Assembly: GCF_000428985.1 (NCBI RefSeq)
Contig: NZ_KE386828.1
Location: forward strand, 1-64,000
Source: Marinobacterium litorale DSM 23545
GTDB taxonomy: Bacteria; Pseudomonadota; Gammaproteobacteria; Pseudomonadales; Balneatricaceae
Length of the DNA: 64,000 bases
Direction of reading: 5' to 3'
Each line of letters opens with the position of its first letter. Within the stretch, counting starts at the first letter, position 1. The notes beneath the pieces were generated by a model. That model was not told where the DNA came from. It saw nothing but the letters and a program-made list of their open reading frames with translations, and did no database searches. Below are positions 35,836 to 45,145 of this stretch, piece after piece. The translations under genes were made by a program, and so were the position numbers.

Positions 35836-38800
35836 GCGAAATGATTCAGCTTGATCCGCTCACATTCCCGCTCCACGGGCGGCGCTTGATCGAGGCCAGC
35901 GCAGGCACCGGCAAGACCTACACCATTGCGGCCCTCTATCTGCGCCTGGTGCTGGGGCATGGCCAGAGCGCCGGCTATCCGCGACCGCTGTTGCCGCCGG
36001 AGATCCTGGTGGTCACCTTCACCAACGCCGCGACCCGTGAGCTGCGTGAGCGCATCCGGGACAGGCTTTCCGAGGGCGCCCGGGTTTTTCGTGCGCAACA
36101 ACCGCCCGGTGATCCTTTTCTGAGCGCGCTGCTGAATGATCCCGTCTACGCCGATGAAACAGATCGGGCGGCTGCCGCGCATCAGCTTGATCAGGCAGCA
36201 CAGTGGATGGACGAGGCGGCGATCTACACCATCCATGGTTGGAGCCAGCGCATGTTGACCCAGCACGCCTTTGACAGCGGCAGCCTGTTTGATCAGGAAC
36301 TGGAAGGCGATGACGGCGAGATCGTCACCGAGGCGGTGCGCGATTACTGGCGGACCTATTTCTATCCGCTGCCGGAAGCGGCGGCGCGAGCGCTGAAAAA
36401 GCTGGCGGATCAGCCTGACAAGCTCGCCGAGCGTATTCGGCCTCTATTGCAGAACCAGGATGCGTCGCTCTATCAATCCGGTGAACCGCTGCCCGCGCCG
36501 GTGTCACCCACCGATTTTGCCTCGGTGCTGGTGGACTGGGAACAGCAGCGGGAAAGCTTGCAGGAGCGTGCCCGCGAGCTTTGGGCCCGGGATCAGGATG
36601 CGATCGAATCACTGATTGTGGCTGCGGTGGAAAAGGGTGCCCTGAGCAAACAGGTTTATAAGGCGGAGAAGCTGCCCGAACAGTTCCAGAACATGCGGGC
36701 GTGGAGCCAGGGCGAGGAGGGGGATGACAAGCTGTTGGTCAATTTCGGCAGTGACAAGCTGCGCAGTAAAACCAACAAGAAGTTCCAGCCCGATGGCACG
36801 CCCCAGCATGAGGCCTTTGTGGCGCTGCAGCAGCTGGTCGATCATCTGGAAACCCGCCCGGACCTTAATCCGGTGCGCTGCCATGCGGCGCTCTGGGTTC
36901 GGGCACGGGTGGAACATCATAAGCGGCGGGTGGCAACGCTGGGATTCGATGATCTCCTGACCCGGCTGGCCGCAGCGCTGGCCGATGCAGGCGCGGGCCC
37001 GCGTCTCGCGCGCCAGATCGCGCAGCAGTATCCAGTCGCACTGATCGACGAGTTTCAGGATACCGATCCGGTGCAGTACCAGAGTTTCAGCCGGATCTAC
37101 GCCAGTGCCGATCCGTCGAGCAGCGCCCTGTTGATGATCGGCGACCCCAAGCAGGCGATCTATGCCTTCCGGGGGGCCGATATCCACACCTACCTGAAGG
37201 CGCGTCAGGATTGTGCCTGTGCGCTGTATACACTCGGTACCAACTTCCGCTCCAGTGACGCAATGGTGGCAGCGATTAACACGCTGTTCGGTCGGGCAGA
37301 AACGGCTCAGGACGCGGGCGCTTTTCAGTTTGGTAACCGTGAACAGAACCCACTACCTTTCATGCCGGTCAGGGCCAATGGCCGCAAGGAGCAGCTGGAG
37401 CTGGCCGGTGAGTCGGTGCCGGCGTTAACGGCCTGGCACCTTGAGGGGGATGACGCCGACAGTAAACCCGCTTTTCGCAGCGCGCTGGCGGAAACCACTG
37501 CGAGCCGGATCTGTCAGCTTTTGAGTCAATCGGCTCAGGGGTATGCCGGTTTTCGCCAGCCAGACGGTGTGTTTAAGCCGCTGAAGCCTGGGGACATCGC
37601 CATTTTGGTTCGCACCGGCAGTGAAGCCAGTCTGATCCGACAGGCTCTGGAGAGCCGCGCGATACGTAGTGTCTACCTGTCGGACCGGGAGTCCGTGTTC
37701 GATACCCGGGAGGCGCAGGACCTCTGGCGCTGGCTCAAGGCCTGTGCCGAGCCGGAGCAGCCCGGCCTGATTCACGAAGCGCTGGCCAGCCAGACACTGG
37801 CGCTGAGCCTGGCGGAGTTGGACCGGTTGAACCGTGACGAGCTGTTCTGGGAAGCGCGTGTGGAGCTATTCCGCGAGCTGCACGATCACTGGCGGCGTCA
37901 TGGTGTTCTGGCGCTGCTCCGTCGCTGGCTGGATGCTTTCGAATTACCTGCGCGACTGTTACAGACTACAGAGGGTGAGCGGGTACTGACTAACCTGCTG
38001 CATCTGGGAGAGATTCTGCAGCAGGCCGGTCAGCAGCTTGATGGTGAGCTGGCCCTGGTGCGCTGGCTGGCCGACCAGCTGGTGGAGCGCCAGGGCGATG
38101 CCGAAGAACGTGTGCTGCGTCTGGAAAGCGATGCGGACCGGGTGCAGGTGATCACCATTCATAAGTCCAAGGGGCTGGAATACCCGCTGGTGTTTCTGCC
38201 CTTTATCAGTGACTGTCGGCCGGTGACGGCCAAAAACGGTAGCTATCTTTACCATCAGGATGATGGCTCCACCGCCATCGAACTGGATAAGGATGATAAG
38301 GACGCGCAGAAACAGGCGGATCGTGAGCGCTTGCAGGAAGACCTGCGCCTGCTTTATGTGGCGCTGACCCGCCCGGTTCACGCCTGCTGGATGGGGCTTG
38401 CGGAACTTAAGGATGTCAACAGAAGCGCACTGGGCCAGCTCCTCGCCGGTGGCGAAAATATCAGTGTTGGCGAGTCATTCCGGACCATCTGTGATCATCA
38501 GGCGTTGACCATGGAGCCCCTGCCTGAAGCGGATAGTCAGCGCCTGGCACCGGCAGCGGATACGCTGACGTTAAGACCCGCGGAACGGGTGACCCGTGAG
38601 CCGGACAGCGAGCGCTGGTGGATAGCCAGTTATTCCGCCATCGCGCGTCTTAAAGGCGAGTCGGCTGAGCAGACCTGGGCGGAGAGCGATGCTGCGGAAA
38701 CGGCGGATGATGACAATGTGCTGGAAACCCGGGATGAGTCGCCGGGGCTGCCGCTGGTGGAGGGGAATCCCGATATCCATCGCTTCTGGAAAGGCCCGGC

Positions 38801-39545
38801 GGCCGGCACCTTCCTGCATGGCATGCTGGAGTGGGCGGCAGATCAGGGCTTTGACCGGGTTGTCGCGGATGCCGGTTTACGGGCCAGCTTTCTGGAGCCG
38901 CGCTGTCAGCGGAGGGAGTGGGAAGGCTGGCAGGCGTTGCTGGATGATTGGCTGGTGCGCTTGTTGGATACGCCGCTGCCATTGAGTGCCGGTGAGCGGG
39001 TTCGCCTGGCGGATCTGGACAAGCCCAAGGCGGAGATGGAGTTCTGGTTTGCCAGTGCAGCCGTGGATATCGGTGAGCTGGATCAGCGGGTACGCCAGTG
39101 GGTGCTGCCGGGGGAGCCCCGTCCAGACCTGGAGTGGGGCCAGTTGAATGGCATGCTCAAGGGCTTTATTGATCTGTTGTTTGAGTACGAGGGACGTTTC
39201 TGGGTGGCGGACTACAAGTCCAACTGGTTGGGTGTGGATAGCAGCGCCTATACCGAAACGGCTATGCGTGAGGCGGTGCTGCACAAGCGTTATGACCTGC
39301 AGTATGTGCTTTACACGCTGGCATTACACCGCCTGCTGAAGGCCCGCCTGCCCGACTATAGGGCGGATCCCGTCGCGGGCTATGAACATTATGTGGGCGG
39401 CGCACTCTACCTGTTCCTGCGCGGTATCGAGGAGCCCCGCCATCAGGGTGCCTTTGTGGATCGGCCGCCGGTTGAGCTGGTTCTGGAGCTGGATGCGCTG
39501 TTCAGCGGTAAAAGCGTGAGTCACAAGGAGCCTGTCTGTGGATAA
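35832..39545 (+). CDS. recB: Exodeoxyribonuclease V beta subunit
   Basis: RecB is the 3'-5' helicase and the nuclease of RecBCD. The 1237-residue product has Walker A ASAGTGKT (residues 22-29), the UvrD-type motifs VALIDEFQDTDPVQY and GDPKQAIYAFRGAD, and VQVITIHKSKGLEYPLV. A C-terminal nuclease domain has GFIDLLF and the active-site ADYKSN (Asp1127, Lys1129). It is slightly longer than E. coli RecB (1180). It overlaps recC by 4 nt and recD by 8 nt, so the three subunits are translationally coupled. Confidence 0.97.
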   Translation: MSEMIQLDPLTFPLHGRRLIEASAGTGKTYTIAALYLRLVLGHGQSAGYPRPLLPPEILVVTFTNAATRELRERIRDRLSEGARVFRAQQPPGDPFLSALLNDPVYADETDRAAAAHQLDQAAQWMDEAAIYTIHGWSQRMLTQHAFDSGSLFDQELEGDDGEIVTEAVRDYWRTYFYPLPEAAARALKKLADQPDKLAERIRPLLQNQDASLYQSGEPLPAPVSPTDFASVLVDWEQQRESLQERARELWARDQDAIESLIVAAVEKGALSKQVYKAEKLPEQFQNMRAWSQGEEGDDKLLVNFGSDKLRSKTNKKFQPDGTPQHEAFVALQQLVDHLETRPDLNPVRCHAALWVRARVEHHKRRVATLGFDDLLTRLAAALADAGAGPRLARQIAQQYPVALIDEFQDTDPVQYQSFSRIYASADPSSSALLMIGDPKQAIYAFRGADIHTYLKARQDCACALYTLGTNFRSSDAMVAAINTLFGRAETAQDAGAFQFGNREQNPLPFMPVRANGRKEQLELAGESVPALTAWHLEGDDADSKPAFRSALAETTASRICQLLSQSAQGYAGFRQPDGVFKPLKPGDIAILVRTGSEASLIRQALESRAIRSVYLSDRESVFDTREAQDLWRWLKACAEPEQPGLIHEALASQTLALSLAELDRLNRDELFWEARVELFRELHDHWRRHGVLALLRRWLDAFELPARLLQTTEGERVLTNLLHLGEILQQAGQQLDGELALVRWLADQLVERQGDAEERVLRLESDADRVQVITIHKSKGLEYPLVFLPFISDCRPVTAKNGSYLYHQDDGSTAIELDKDDKDAQKQADRERLQEDLRLLYVALTRPVHACWMGLAELKDVNRSALGQLLAGGENISVGESFRTICDHQALTMEPLPEADSQRLAPAADTLTLRPAERVTREPDSERWWIASYSAIARLKGESAEQTWAESDAAETADDDNVLETRDESPGLPLVEGNPDIHRFWKGPAAGTFLHGMLEWAADQGFDRVVADAGLRASFLEPRCQRREWEGWQALLDDWLVRLLDTPLPLSAGERVRLADLDKPKAEMEFWFASAAVDIGELDQRVRQWVLPGEPRPDLEWGQLNGMLKGFIDLLFEYEGRFWVADYKSNWLGVDSSAYTETAMREAVLHKRYDLQYVLYTLALHRLLKARLPDYRADPVAGYEHYVGGALYLFLRGIEEPRHQGAFVDRPPVELVLELDALFSGKSVSHKEPVCG

Positions 39546-41601
39546 GCTTGAGGGTCAGCAGAGCGATCTGTTTGCGGTGAAAGCCACCGACCTTAGTGGC
39601 GAGCGCCTCTGGCAGGTGCTGGAGCGCTGGCACCTGCAGGGGTGGATCCGGGCGCTGGATCTGGCGTTGGCCCGGATGCTGGCTGAGCTGGATCCGGGGG
39701 CTAAAGCGGAGCTGATTCTGGCGGCGGTTTTCTGCAGTCATCAGTTGGGCCGCGGTCATATCTGTCTGGACCTGGATACCACTCTGGGTGATCCGGATGC
39801 GGCGCTGTCACTGCCGCCGGAGGGCGCTTACGGTGAGCAGCTACCGGATAAGCCCAGCGAACTGCTCTGTGGCCTGACGTTGACCGAATGGTGTGAGGCG
39901 CTGGAGGGTTCACCACTGGTACAGCAGGGAGCGGGGAGTTCGCCGCTGGTTCTGCAGCCCGGACGCCCGGTTCGGCTTTACCTGCGCCGTCAGTGGTACT
40001 ACGAGGTGACGGTGGCCGCCGTTATCCGTGATCGTCTGGAACGGGCACTGGACTCAGCCCCGCCGGCGGGATTTGCGGAAAAGCTCGACCGGCTCTTTCC
40101 GCAATCGGAGTCGCAGGCGGTGGACTGGCAGCGCCTGGCCTGTGCTCTGGTGGCCCGGAGCCACTTCGGCATCATTACCGGCGGGCCCGGAACCGGCAAA
40201 ACCACCACCGTGGTCCGGTTGTTGGCGCTGCTACAGACCCAGGCACGGGAGCAGGGCCGGGGCCTGCGGATCCGTCTCGCGGCCCCCACCGGCAAGGCGG
40301 CGGCACGTCTGACGGAGTCGATCAGCCAGGCCGTTAGTGCCCTGCCCGCGGGGATGGCCGAGGGCGTGCCCACGGAGGTCAGCACGCTTCATCGTCTGCT
40401 CGGCTCAAGGCACGACAGTCGCCGTTTTCGCCATAATGCGGCGAATCCCTTACACGCCGATCTGGTGGTGGTGGATGAGGCCTCGATGATCGACCTGGAG
40501 ATGATGCACTCTCTGCTGGAGGCGCTGCCTTCCCGGGCGCGGCTGGTGTTGCTGGGAGACAAGGATCAGCTGGCCTCGGTGGAGGCCGGCGCCGTGTTGG
40601 GCGACCTCTGCCAGCAGGCGCAACAGGGTGGTTATAACCCGCAGACCTTGAACTGGGCCGCCGCCAGCGGCTGCCCGGGACTCTCTACCTGGCAGACGGC
40701 CGAGGGCGAGCCGGGGCAGCAGCCGCTGGCACAGCAGATCGTAATGCTCAGGCATAGCCACCGCTTTGGTGCCGACAGTGGTATCGGGCGTCTGGCGCGG
40801 GCGGTTAACGAGGGTGACACCCAGGCGGTGGAGCGGATACTACTGGGTGCTAGTGATGAGCTGGCGCTGCTTGAACCGGGTAGCGATCCACAGCGCTTGC
40901 TTAAACCGCTGATGCTGGATGCTGGGCCGCTGGGTCAAAGTCGTGGCGCCCGGGGTTACCGGGATTACCTCGAAGCGCTGAGAGTTAACCGCCCCGGGAA
41001 TGGACAACTGAGTGACCCGGATTGGGTCGGCTGGGGCAAGGCGGTACTGGAGGCGTTCAGTCGGTTTCGCATTCTCTGTGCCCTGCGCAAGGGTCCCTGG
41101 GGCGTGGAGGGGCAGAATGAGGCGATCGAGCAGGCACTGGCCGGTGCCGGGCTGATCTCGCCGGAGACGCTCTGGTATGAAGGGCGGCCGGTGATTCTGA
41201 CCCGCAACGATTACGCGCTGGGGCTGATGAACGGGGATATCGGTATCTGTCTGCAGGTGCCCGACGGTGACGGCGGGCGGATGCTCAGGGTGGCATTTCC
41301 ACTGCCCGACGGCTCCCTGAAATGGGTGCTGCCCAGCCGCTTGCAGCAGGTGGAGACGGTGTTTGCCATGACGGTCCATAAATCCCAGGGCTCGGAGTTT
41401 GAGCACACCGCTCTGGTCTTGCCGCCAGGACCCAACCCGGTACTGACGCGGGAGCTGGTTTATACCGGCATCACCCGCGCCCGTGACTGCTTTACGCTGG
41501 TGCTGCCATCCCGGGCGCGCCTCTATGAAGCGGTGGCCACCCGGGTGCATCGGGCCAGTGCGTTGCGTGAGCGGATCGTCGCCTCAACGCAACAGCAGTA
41601 G
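39538..41601 (+). CDS. recD: Exodeoxyribonuclease V alpha subunit
   Basis: RecD is the 5'-3' helicase of RecBCD. The 687-residue product has Walker A GPGTGKT (Lys221), the Walker B region VVVDEASMIDLEMM, the segment LLGDKDQLASVEAGAVLGDL, and the C-terminal FAMTVHKSQGSEFEHTALVLP and YTGITRARD motifs. It begins with GTG at 39538 inside the 3' end of recB. It is longer than E. coli RecD (608) but typical of Pseudomonas-type RecD. Its last 18 nt overlap the convergent usp gene. Confidence 0.96.
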   Translation: MDKLEGQQSDLFAVKATDLSGERLWQVLERWHLQGWIRALDLALARMLAELDPGAKAELILAAVFCSHQLGRGHICLDLDTTLGDPDAALSLPPEGAYGEQLPDKPSELLCGLTLTEWCEALEGSPLVQQGAGSSPLVLQPGRPVRLYLRRQWYYEVTVAAVIRDRLERALDSAPPAGFAEKLDRLFPQSESQAVDWQRLACALVARSHFGIITGGPGTGKTTTVVRLLALLQTQAREQGRGLRIRLAAPTGKAAARLTESISQAVSALPAGMAEGVPTEVSTLHRLLGSRHDSRRFRHNAANPLHADLVVVDEASMIDLEMMHSLLEALPSRARLVLLGDKDQLASVEAGAVLGDLCQQAQQGGYNPQTLNWAAASGCPGLSTWQTAEGEPGQQPLAQQIVMLRHSHRFGADSGIGRLARAVNEGDTQAVERILLGASDELALLEPGSDPQRLLKPLMLDAGPLGQSRGARGYRDYLEALRVNRPGNGQLSDPDWVGWGKAVLEAFSRFRILCALRKGPWGVEGQNEAIEQALAGAGLISPETLWYEGRPVILTRNDYALGLMNGDIGICLQVPDGDGGRMLRVAFPLPDGSLKWVLPSRLQQVETVFAMTVHKSQGSEFEHTALVLPPGPNPVLTRELVYTGITRARDCFTLVLPSRARLYEAVATRVHRASALRERIVASTQQQ

Positions 41602-42447
41602 TGGCACCCGGGTCTGCCGAATCAGATTGCGGGTGGTGCTGCCCACCAGCATCTGGCGAATACGGGAGTGGCCGTAAGCGCCCATCACCAGCATATCGGC
41701 CTCACGCTTTTCCACTTCGCCCAGCAGGGTTTCTTCCACATCGCCGGCCAGAATCTCGGCGTTGAGTGTAAAGCCCGCCTGTTCCAGTTTCTCGCTTGCC
41801 CGTTTCAGCTCCATTTTAACGTCGGTGGTGGAGGGGCCAATCATCAACAGATCGCACGGCAGCTGGCGCAGCAGCGGGCTGCGGGCAACCATCTCTACCG
41901 CCTTACGGGCCGTGGGGCTGCCGTCATAGGCGATCAGGAAACGCTCGGGGGCCTTGAAGTCATCGGGAAGCAGCAGCATGGGGCGGTGCAGCGCCCGAAT
42001 GACCGACTCCACATGGCTGCCCAGGTGGGCATCGCTATCGCCCCCACGACCGAGCACCAATAAGCGGGTACGGTGTTCCAGTTCGCCCAGGGTCTCTTCC
42101 AGGTCGCCATGGCGCTGCAGGACCTGGGGCGACTCCACGCCGTCACTGACGGCGCGTTCACGGGCCGCATCGAGCATCAGCCGGCCCTGTTCACGGGCCA
42201 GCTTGCCGCGCTTCTCATCCAGCGAGGCCAGCTCTTCAAGCAGTGACTCCCGGCTGCCCAGCCCGATAGAGCCGGTCAGGTTGGTTTCGGTGGGGAACTG
42301 GGAGCGGTCCAGTACATGCAGGAGTGTGAGAGGGGCGTCCAGGCGCAGGCTGGCCCAGCTGGCAGCATCACAGATGCCCGCCGCGCGCTCGCCAACACCA
42401 TCGATACAGGCGATCACCTCGTTCATCGGGGTTCCTTCCGTTGTCAT
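41584..42447 (-). CDS. Tandem-domain universal stress protein
   Basis: A 287-residue cytoplasmic protein with two UspA domains. The C-terminal one (about residues 155-287) has the ATP-binding motif GAYGHSRIRQMLVGST, so it probably binds nucleotide; in the N-terminal domain the site is altered (LGRGGDSDAHLGSHVES). Two starts are possible. The ATG at 42447 has GAGGAG 7 nt upstream and the ATG at 42426 (MNEVIACIDG, the usual family start) has AAGGA 6 nt upstream. The gene follows the SulP transporter by 22 nt on the same strand, a pairing seen in other marine bacteria, where Usp may modulate the transporter or respond with it to stress. Confidence 0.9.
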   Translation of the reverse strand: MTTEGTPMNEVIACIDGVGERAAGICDAASWASLRLDAPLTLLHVLDRSQFPTETNLTGSIGLGSRESLLEELASLDEKRGKLAREQGRLMLDAARERAVSDGVESPQVLQRHGDLEETLGELEHRTRLLVLGRGGDSDAHLGSHVESVIRALHRPMLLLPDDFKAPERFLIAYDGSPTARKAVEMVARSPLLRQLPCDLLMIGPSTTDVKMELKRASEKLEQAGFTLNAEILAGDVEETLLGEVEKREADMLVMGAYGHSRIRQMLVGSTTRNLIRQTRVPLLLLR

Positions 42448-42469
42448 TATGCTTCTCCTCTCAGAGATA

Positions 42470-43960
42470 TCAGTGACCCATTAACTGGTCAACCGCTTCG
42501 GGTTTGTCGTGCACGGCAAAACGGTCGACGATGGTCGCGCTGGCCTCGTTGAGACCAATCACATTCACCTCGGTCCCTTCCCGGCGGAACTTGATCACCA
42601 CCTTGTCGAGTGCCGAAACGGCCGTGATGTCCCAGAAGTGAGCCTGACTGAGATCGATGGTGACCCGGGCCACATCCTCCTTGAAGTCGAAGGCGGCGGT
42701 GAACTTCTCCGACGAGCTGAAGAAGACTTGCCCTACCACGCGGTAGTAGCGATGGTCCTCTTCACTGCGGCTGTCCGCATCGATGTACAGGAACTGCCCC
42801 ACCTTGTTGGCAAAGAACAGGGACGCCAGCAGGACACCGGCGAAAACGCCCAGCGCCAGGTTGTGGGTGGCAACCACGATGGCGACGGTCACCACCATCA
42901 CCAGGTTGGTGGACATGGGGTGTTTACGCAGATTGGTGATCGACTCCCAGCTGAATGTACCGATGGAGACCATGATCATCACCGCCACCAATGCCGCCAT
43001 CGGGATACGGGAGACCCAGTCATCGAGAAATACAACCAGAATCAACAACACCACACCGGCGATCAGCGTGGAGATACGGGTACGGCCACCGGATTTCACG
43101 TTGATCACTGACTGGCCGATCATGGCACAGCCGGCCATCCCGCCGAACAGACCGGCGACAAAGTTCGCCACACCCTGGCCCTTACATTCGCGGTTCTTGT
43201 CGCTCTGGGTATCGGTCAGGTCATCGACGATGGTAGCGGTCATCAGTGACTCCAGCAGGCCCACCACGGCCAGCGGCACCGAATAGGGCAGGATGATCCA
43301 CAGGGTCTCCAGGTTCAGCGGCACATCGGGCCAGAGGAAAACCGGCAGGGCATCGGGCAGCTCGCCCATATCACCCACGGTGCGGATATCCAGCCCCAGG
43401 GTCATGGCCACGGCAGTGAGAACCAGAATGCAGACCAGCGGAGAGGGGATCAGCGAGCCGATTCTGGGAATGTAGGGGAACAGATAGATGATCCCCAGGC
43501 CCGCGGCGGTCATCGCGTAGACATGCCAGGTAACGTTGGTGAGCTCCGGCAGCTGAGCCATAAAGATCAGGATCGCCAGCGCATTCACGAAGCCGGTGAC
43601 CACCGATCGGGAGACGAAGCGCATCAGCGAGCCGAGCTTGAGAAAGCCGGCCAGGATCTGGATCAGGCCGGTTAACAGCGTAGCGGCGAGCAGATACTCA
43701 AGGCCGTGCTCCTTGACCAGCGTTACCATGAGCAGCGCCATGGCCCCGGTAGCGGCAGATATCATCCCCGGACGCCCACCGAAAAAAGCGGTGACGACAG
43801 CAATACAGAAGGAGGCGTAAAGGCCGACCTTGGGATCGACACCGGCGATAATGGAGAACGCGATCGCCTCCGGGATCAGCGCCAGTGCGACGACGAGACC
43901 GGCGAGGATATCACCTCGCAGGTTCTGAAGAGACCAGCCATGGGTTAGCGTAGCAATCAT
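42470..43960 (-). CDS. SulP-family anion transporter with STAS domain
   Basis: A 496-residue inner-membrane transporter of the SulP/SLC26 family, which carries sulfate, bicarbonate or other anions. It has 12-14 membrane segments with the family blocks [20 protein letters not shown] and [23 protein letters not shown] (about residues 30-52). A C-terminal STAS domain (about 390-490) has [19 protein letters not shown]. It is about the length of the sodium-dependent bicarbonate transporters (BicA-like) rather than the 550-600 of many sulfate carriers, but the substrate cannot be fixed from sequence. The ATG at 43960 is preferred (AGGA 6 nt upstream); the open frame extends 67 codons further without protein-like sequence. 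It is co-transcribed with usp. Confidence 0.9.
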   Translation of the reverse strand: MIATLTHGWSLQNLRGDILAGLVVALALIPEAIAFSIIAGVDPKVGLYASFCIAVVTAFFGGRPGMISAATGAMALLMVTLVKEHGLEYLLAATLLTGLIQILAGFLKLGSLMRFVSRSVVTGFVNALAILIFMAQLPELTNVTWHVYAMTAAGLGIIYLFPYIPRIGSLIPSPLVCILVLTAVAMTLGLDIRTVGDMGELPDALPVFLWPDVPLNLETLWIILPYSVPLAVVGLLESLMTATIVDDLTDTQSDKNRECKGQGVANFVAGLFGGMAGCAMIGQSVINVKSGGRTRISTLIAGVVLLILVVFLDDWVSRIPMAALVAVMIMVSIGTFSWESITNLRKHPMSTNLVMVVTVAIVVATHNLALGVFAGVLLASLFFANKVGQFLYIDADSRSEEDHRYYRVVGQVFFSSSEKFTAAFDFKEDVARVTIDLSQAHFWDITAVSALDKVVIKFRREGTEVNVIGLNEASATIVDRFAVHDKPEAVDQLMGH

Positions 43961-44195
43961 GAGTGTCCTGGATTGTTCGTTGAGCGGTTGAATATAGGTG
44001 CCCTGGCCCTCATAGTGGGCCGGCATCAGCGCGGCCGGGCAAATCGGCCTGGGTATTCCGGTATCAAGAGAGCAGTACAGCGGCGGGCGGGAAGAAACCC
44101 TCTTTACCGGGCTAAAACAGCGCGCAATGATAGCACAGGGCCCAGGACCGTTGAACCGCACGCGGACCGGGCTCGGGTTCGTAAGCCACGGACGC

Positions 44196-44201
44196 TATAA
44201 T
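44196..44201 (+). promoter_or_regulatory. -10 hexamer for the DUF2489 gene
   Basis: A perfect TATAAT lies 79 nt before the ATG at 44280, in the context GGACGCTATAAT also seen before proA. No convincing -35 is visible. The rest of the 43961-44279 gap shows no RNA or protein gene. Confidence 0.45.
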
Positions 44202-44279
44202 AAAGTGGCGGGTTGACTGTGCCGTTACAGCCCGAGATAACGCCTGAACCGTTAAGCCTTTCTGTACCGGGATTGATTC

Positions 44280-44762
44280 ATGAACAGCCAATTGCTCTAC
44301 CTTTTAATCGCTCTTGGAATCGCGCTTTGCGCTGTACTGGTTGTGCTGATAAGGCGACAACTGAGGGCTCAGCGTGAACGGCTGGACGTGCAGCAGCAAC
44401 AGCGCCAGAAGCTGGAGCGGGAAGCCCGCGAGCATCGGGATTACCTGGCTGACAGTGTTCGCATCATCGCCAATGCTGTACTGCATGACGAAAAAATGAC
44501 CATCACCGAAGGGTGTATACGTCTTAAGGTGCTGATTGAGAATCTGGCGCCGCATCTCTTGCAGCATGAGACCTTTGCCGTGATCGGGCGCGTATTCGAC
44601 GCGACCAAACATATTCCGTTTCTCGATCAGTGGAAGGCATTGAGCCGGGTGGAGCAGGCGCGGTATGAGCTTGAGATGGCGCGGGTCGAGGCGGAGCACG
44701 CCGAGGATGTGGAGCGGGCGATGCAGGCACTGAAGAGCTACCCGCTGGAGCAGATGCAGTAG
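44280..44762 (+). CDS. DUF2489-family membrane protein
   Basis: A 160-residue protein with one N-terminal membrane segment (about residues 5-25, LLYLLIALGIALCAVLVVLI), followed by a coiled coil rich in Q, R and E (to about 60). The conserved DUF2489 domain contains DYLADSVRIIANAVL and the acidic KMTITEGCIRLKVLIENL. It is anchored in the inner membrane with the domain in the cytoplasm. Function is unknown. The stop is shared with the start region of the next gene, so the two form a unit. Confidence 0.85.
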   Translation: MNSQLLYLLIALGIALCAVLVVLIRRQLRAQRERLDVQQQQRQKLEREAREHRDYLADSVRIIANAVLHDEKMTITEGCIRLKVLIENLAPHLLQHETFAVIGRVFDATKHIPFLDQWKALSRVEQARYELEMARVEAEHAEDVERAMQALKSYPLEQMQ

Positions 44763-44764
44763 TG

Positions 44765-45142
44765 ATGGTGGAATTTCTCCCGGTTTTCCTCCTCACACTG
44801 ATCTTTCTGGTGCTGTTGGTGGTTTTTATGGAGTTCGGCAGGACGCCGACCTACCGACCGGAGCGGCAGGAGGTGCGAGATTTGCTCGCGGGGATTTTCG
44901 AGCGCAAAACCAGCCAGGAAGCCTGGGATATGTTTCTGGGTTTGCCGATCCTGCATGATCCCGAGCTGGAGGAGATCCGGCGTCGCTGTATTCAGATCCA
45001 CGAAGGAACCGATGGCCAGCCCGCCGCTCATGCAGGCCTGGGTGGCTATCTCTATGACCGCGCCGGGCGCGAACGACTCGAGCCTGTGTTGGAAGCGCTG
45101 GATGATCTGATTCGTAAGACACCGGTGTATCGCGAGTTCTAA
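44765..45142 (+). CDS. Small single-pass membrane protein, unknown function
   Basis: I do not recognise this 125-residue protein. It has one strongly hydrophobic N-terminal segment (FLPVFLLTLIFLVLLVVF, residues 4-21) and a soluble helical remainder with IFERKTSQEAWDMFLGLPIL and the acidic end of DDLIRKTPVYREF. Either ATG 44765 or GTG 44762 can start it. It overlaps or abuts the DUF2489 gene, no Shine-Dalgarno is visible, and so translation is likely coupled. It converges with the hybrid kinase gene, 3 nt apart. Confidence 0.75.
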   Translation: MVEFLPVFLLTLIFLVLLVVFMEFGRTPTYRPERQEVRDLLAGIFERKTSQEAWDMFLGLPILHDPELEEIRRRCIQIHEGTDGQPAAHAGLGGYLYDRAGRERLEPVLEALDDLIRKTPVYREF

Positions 45143-45145
45143 GCG

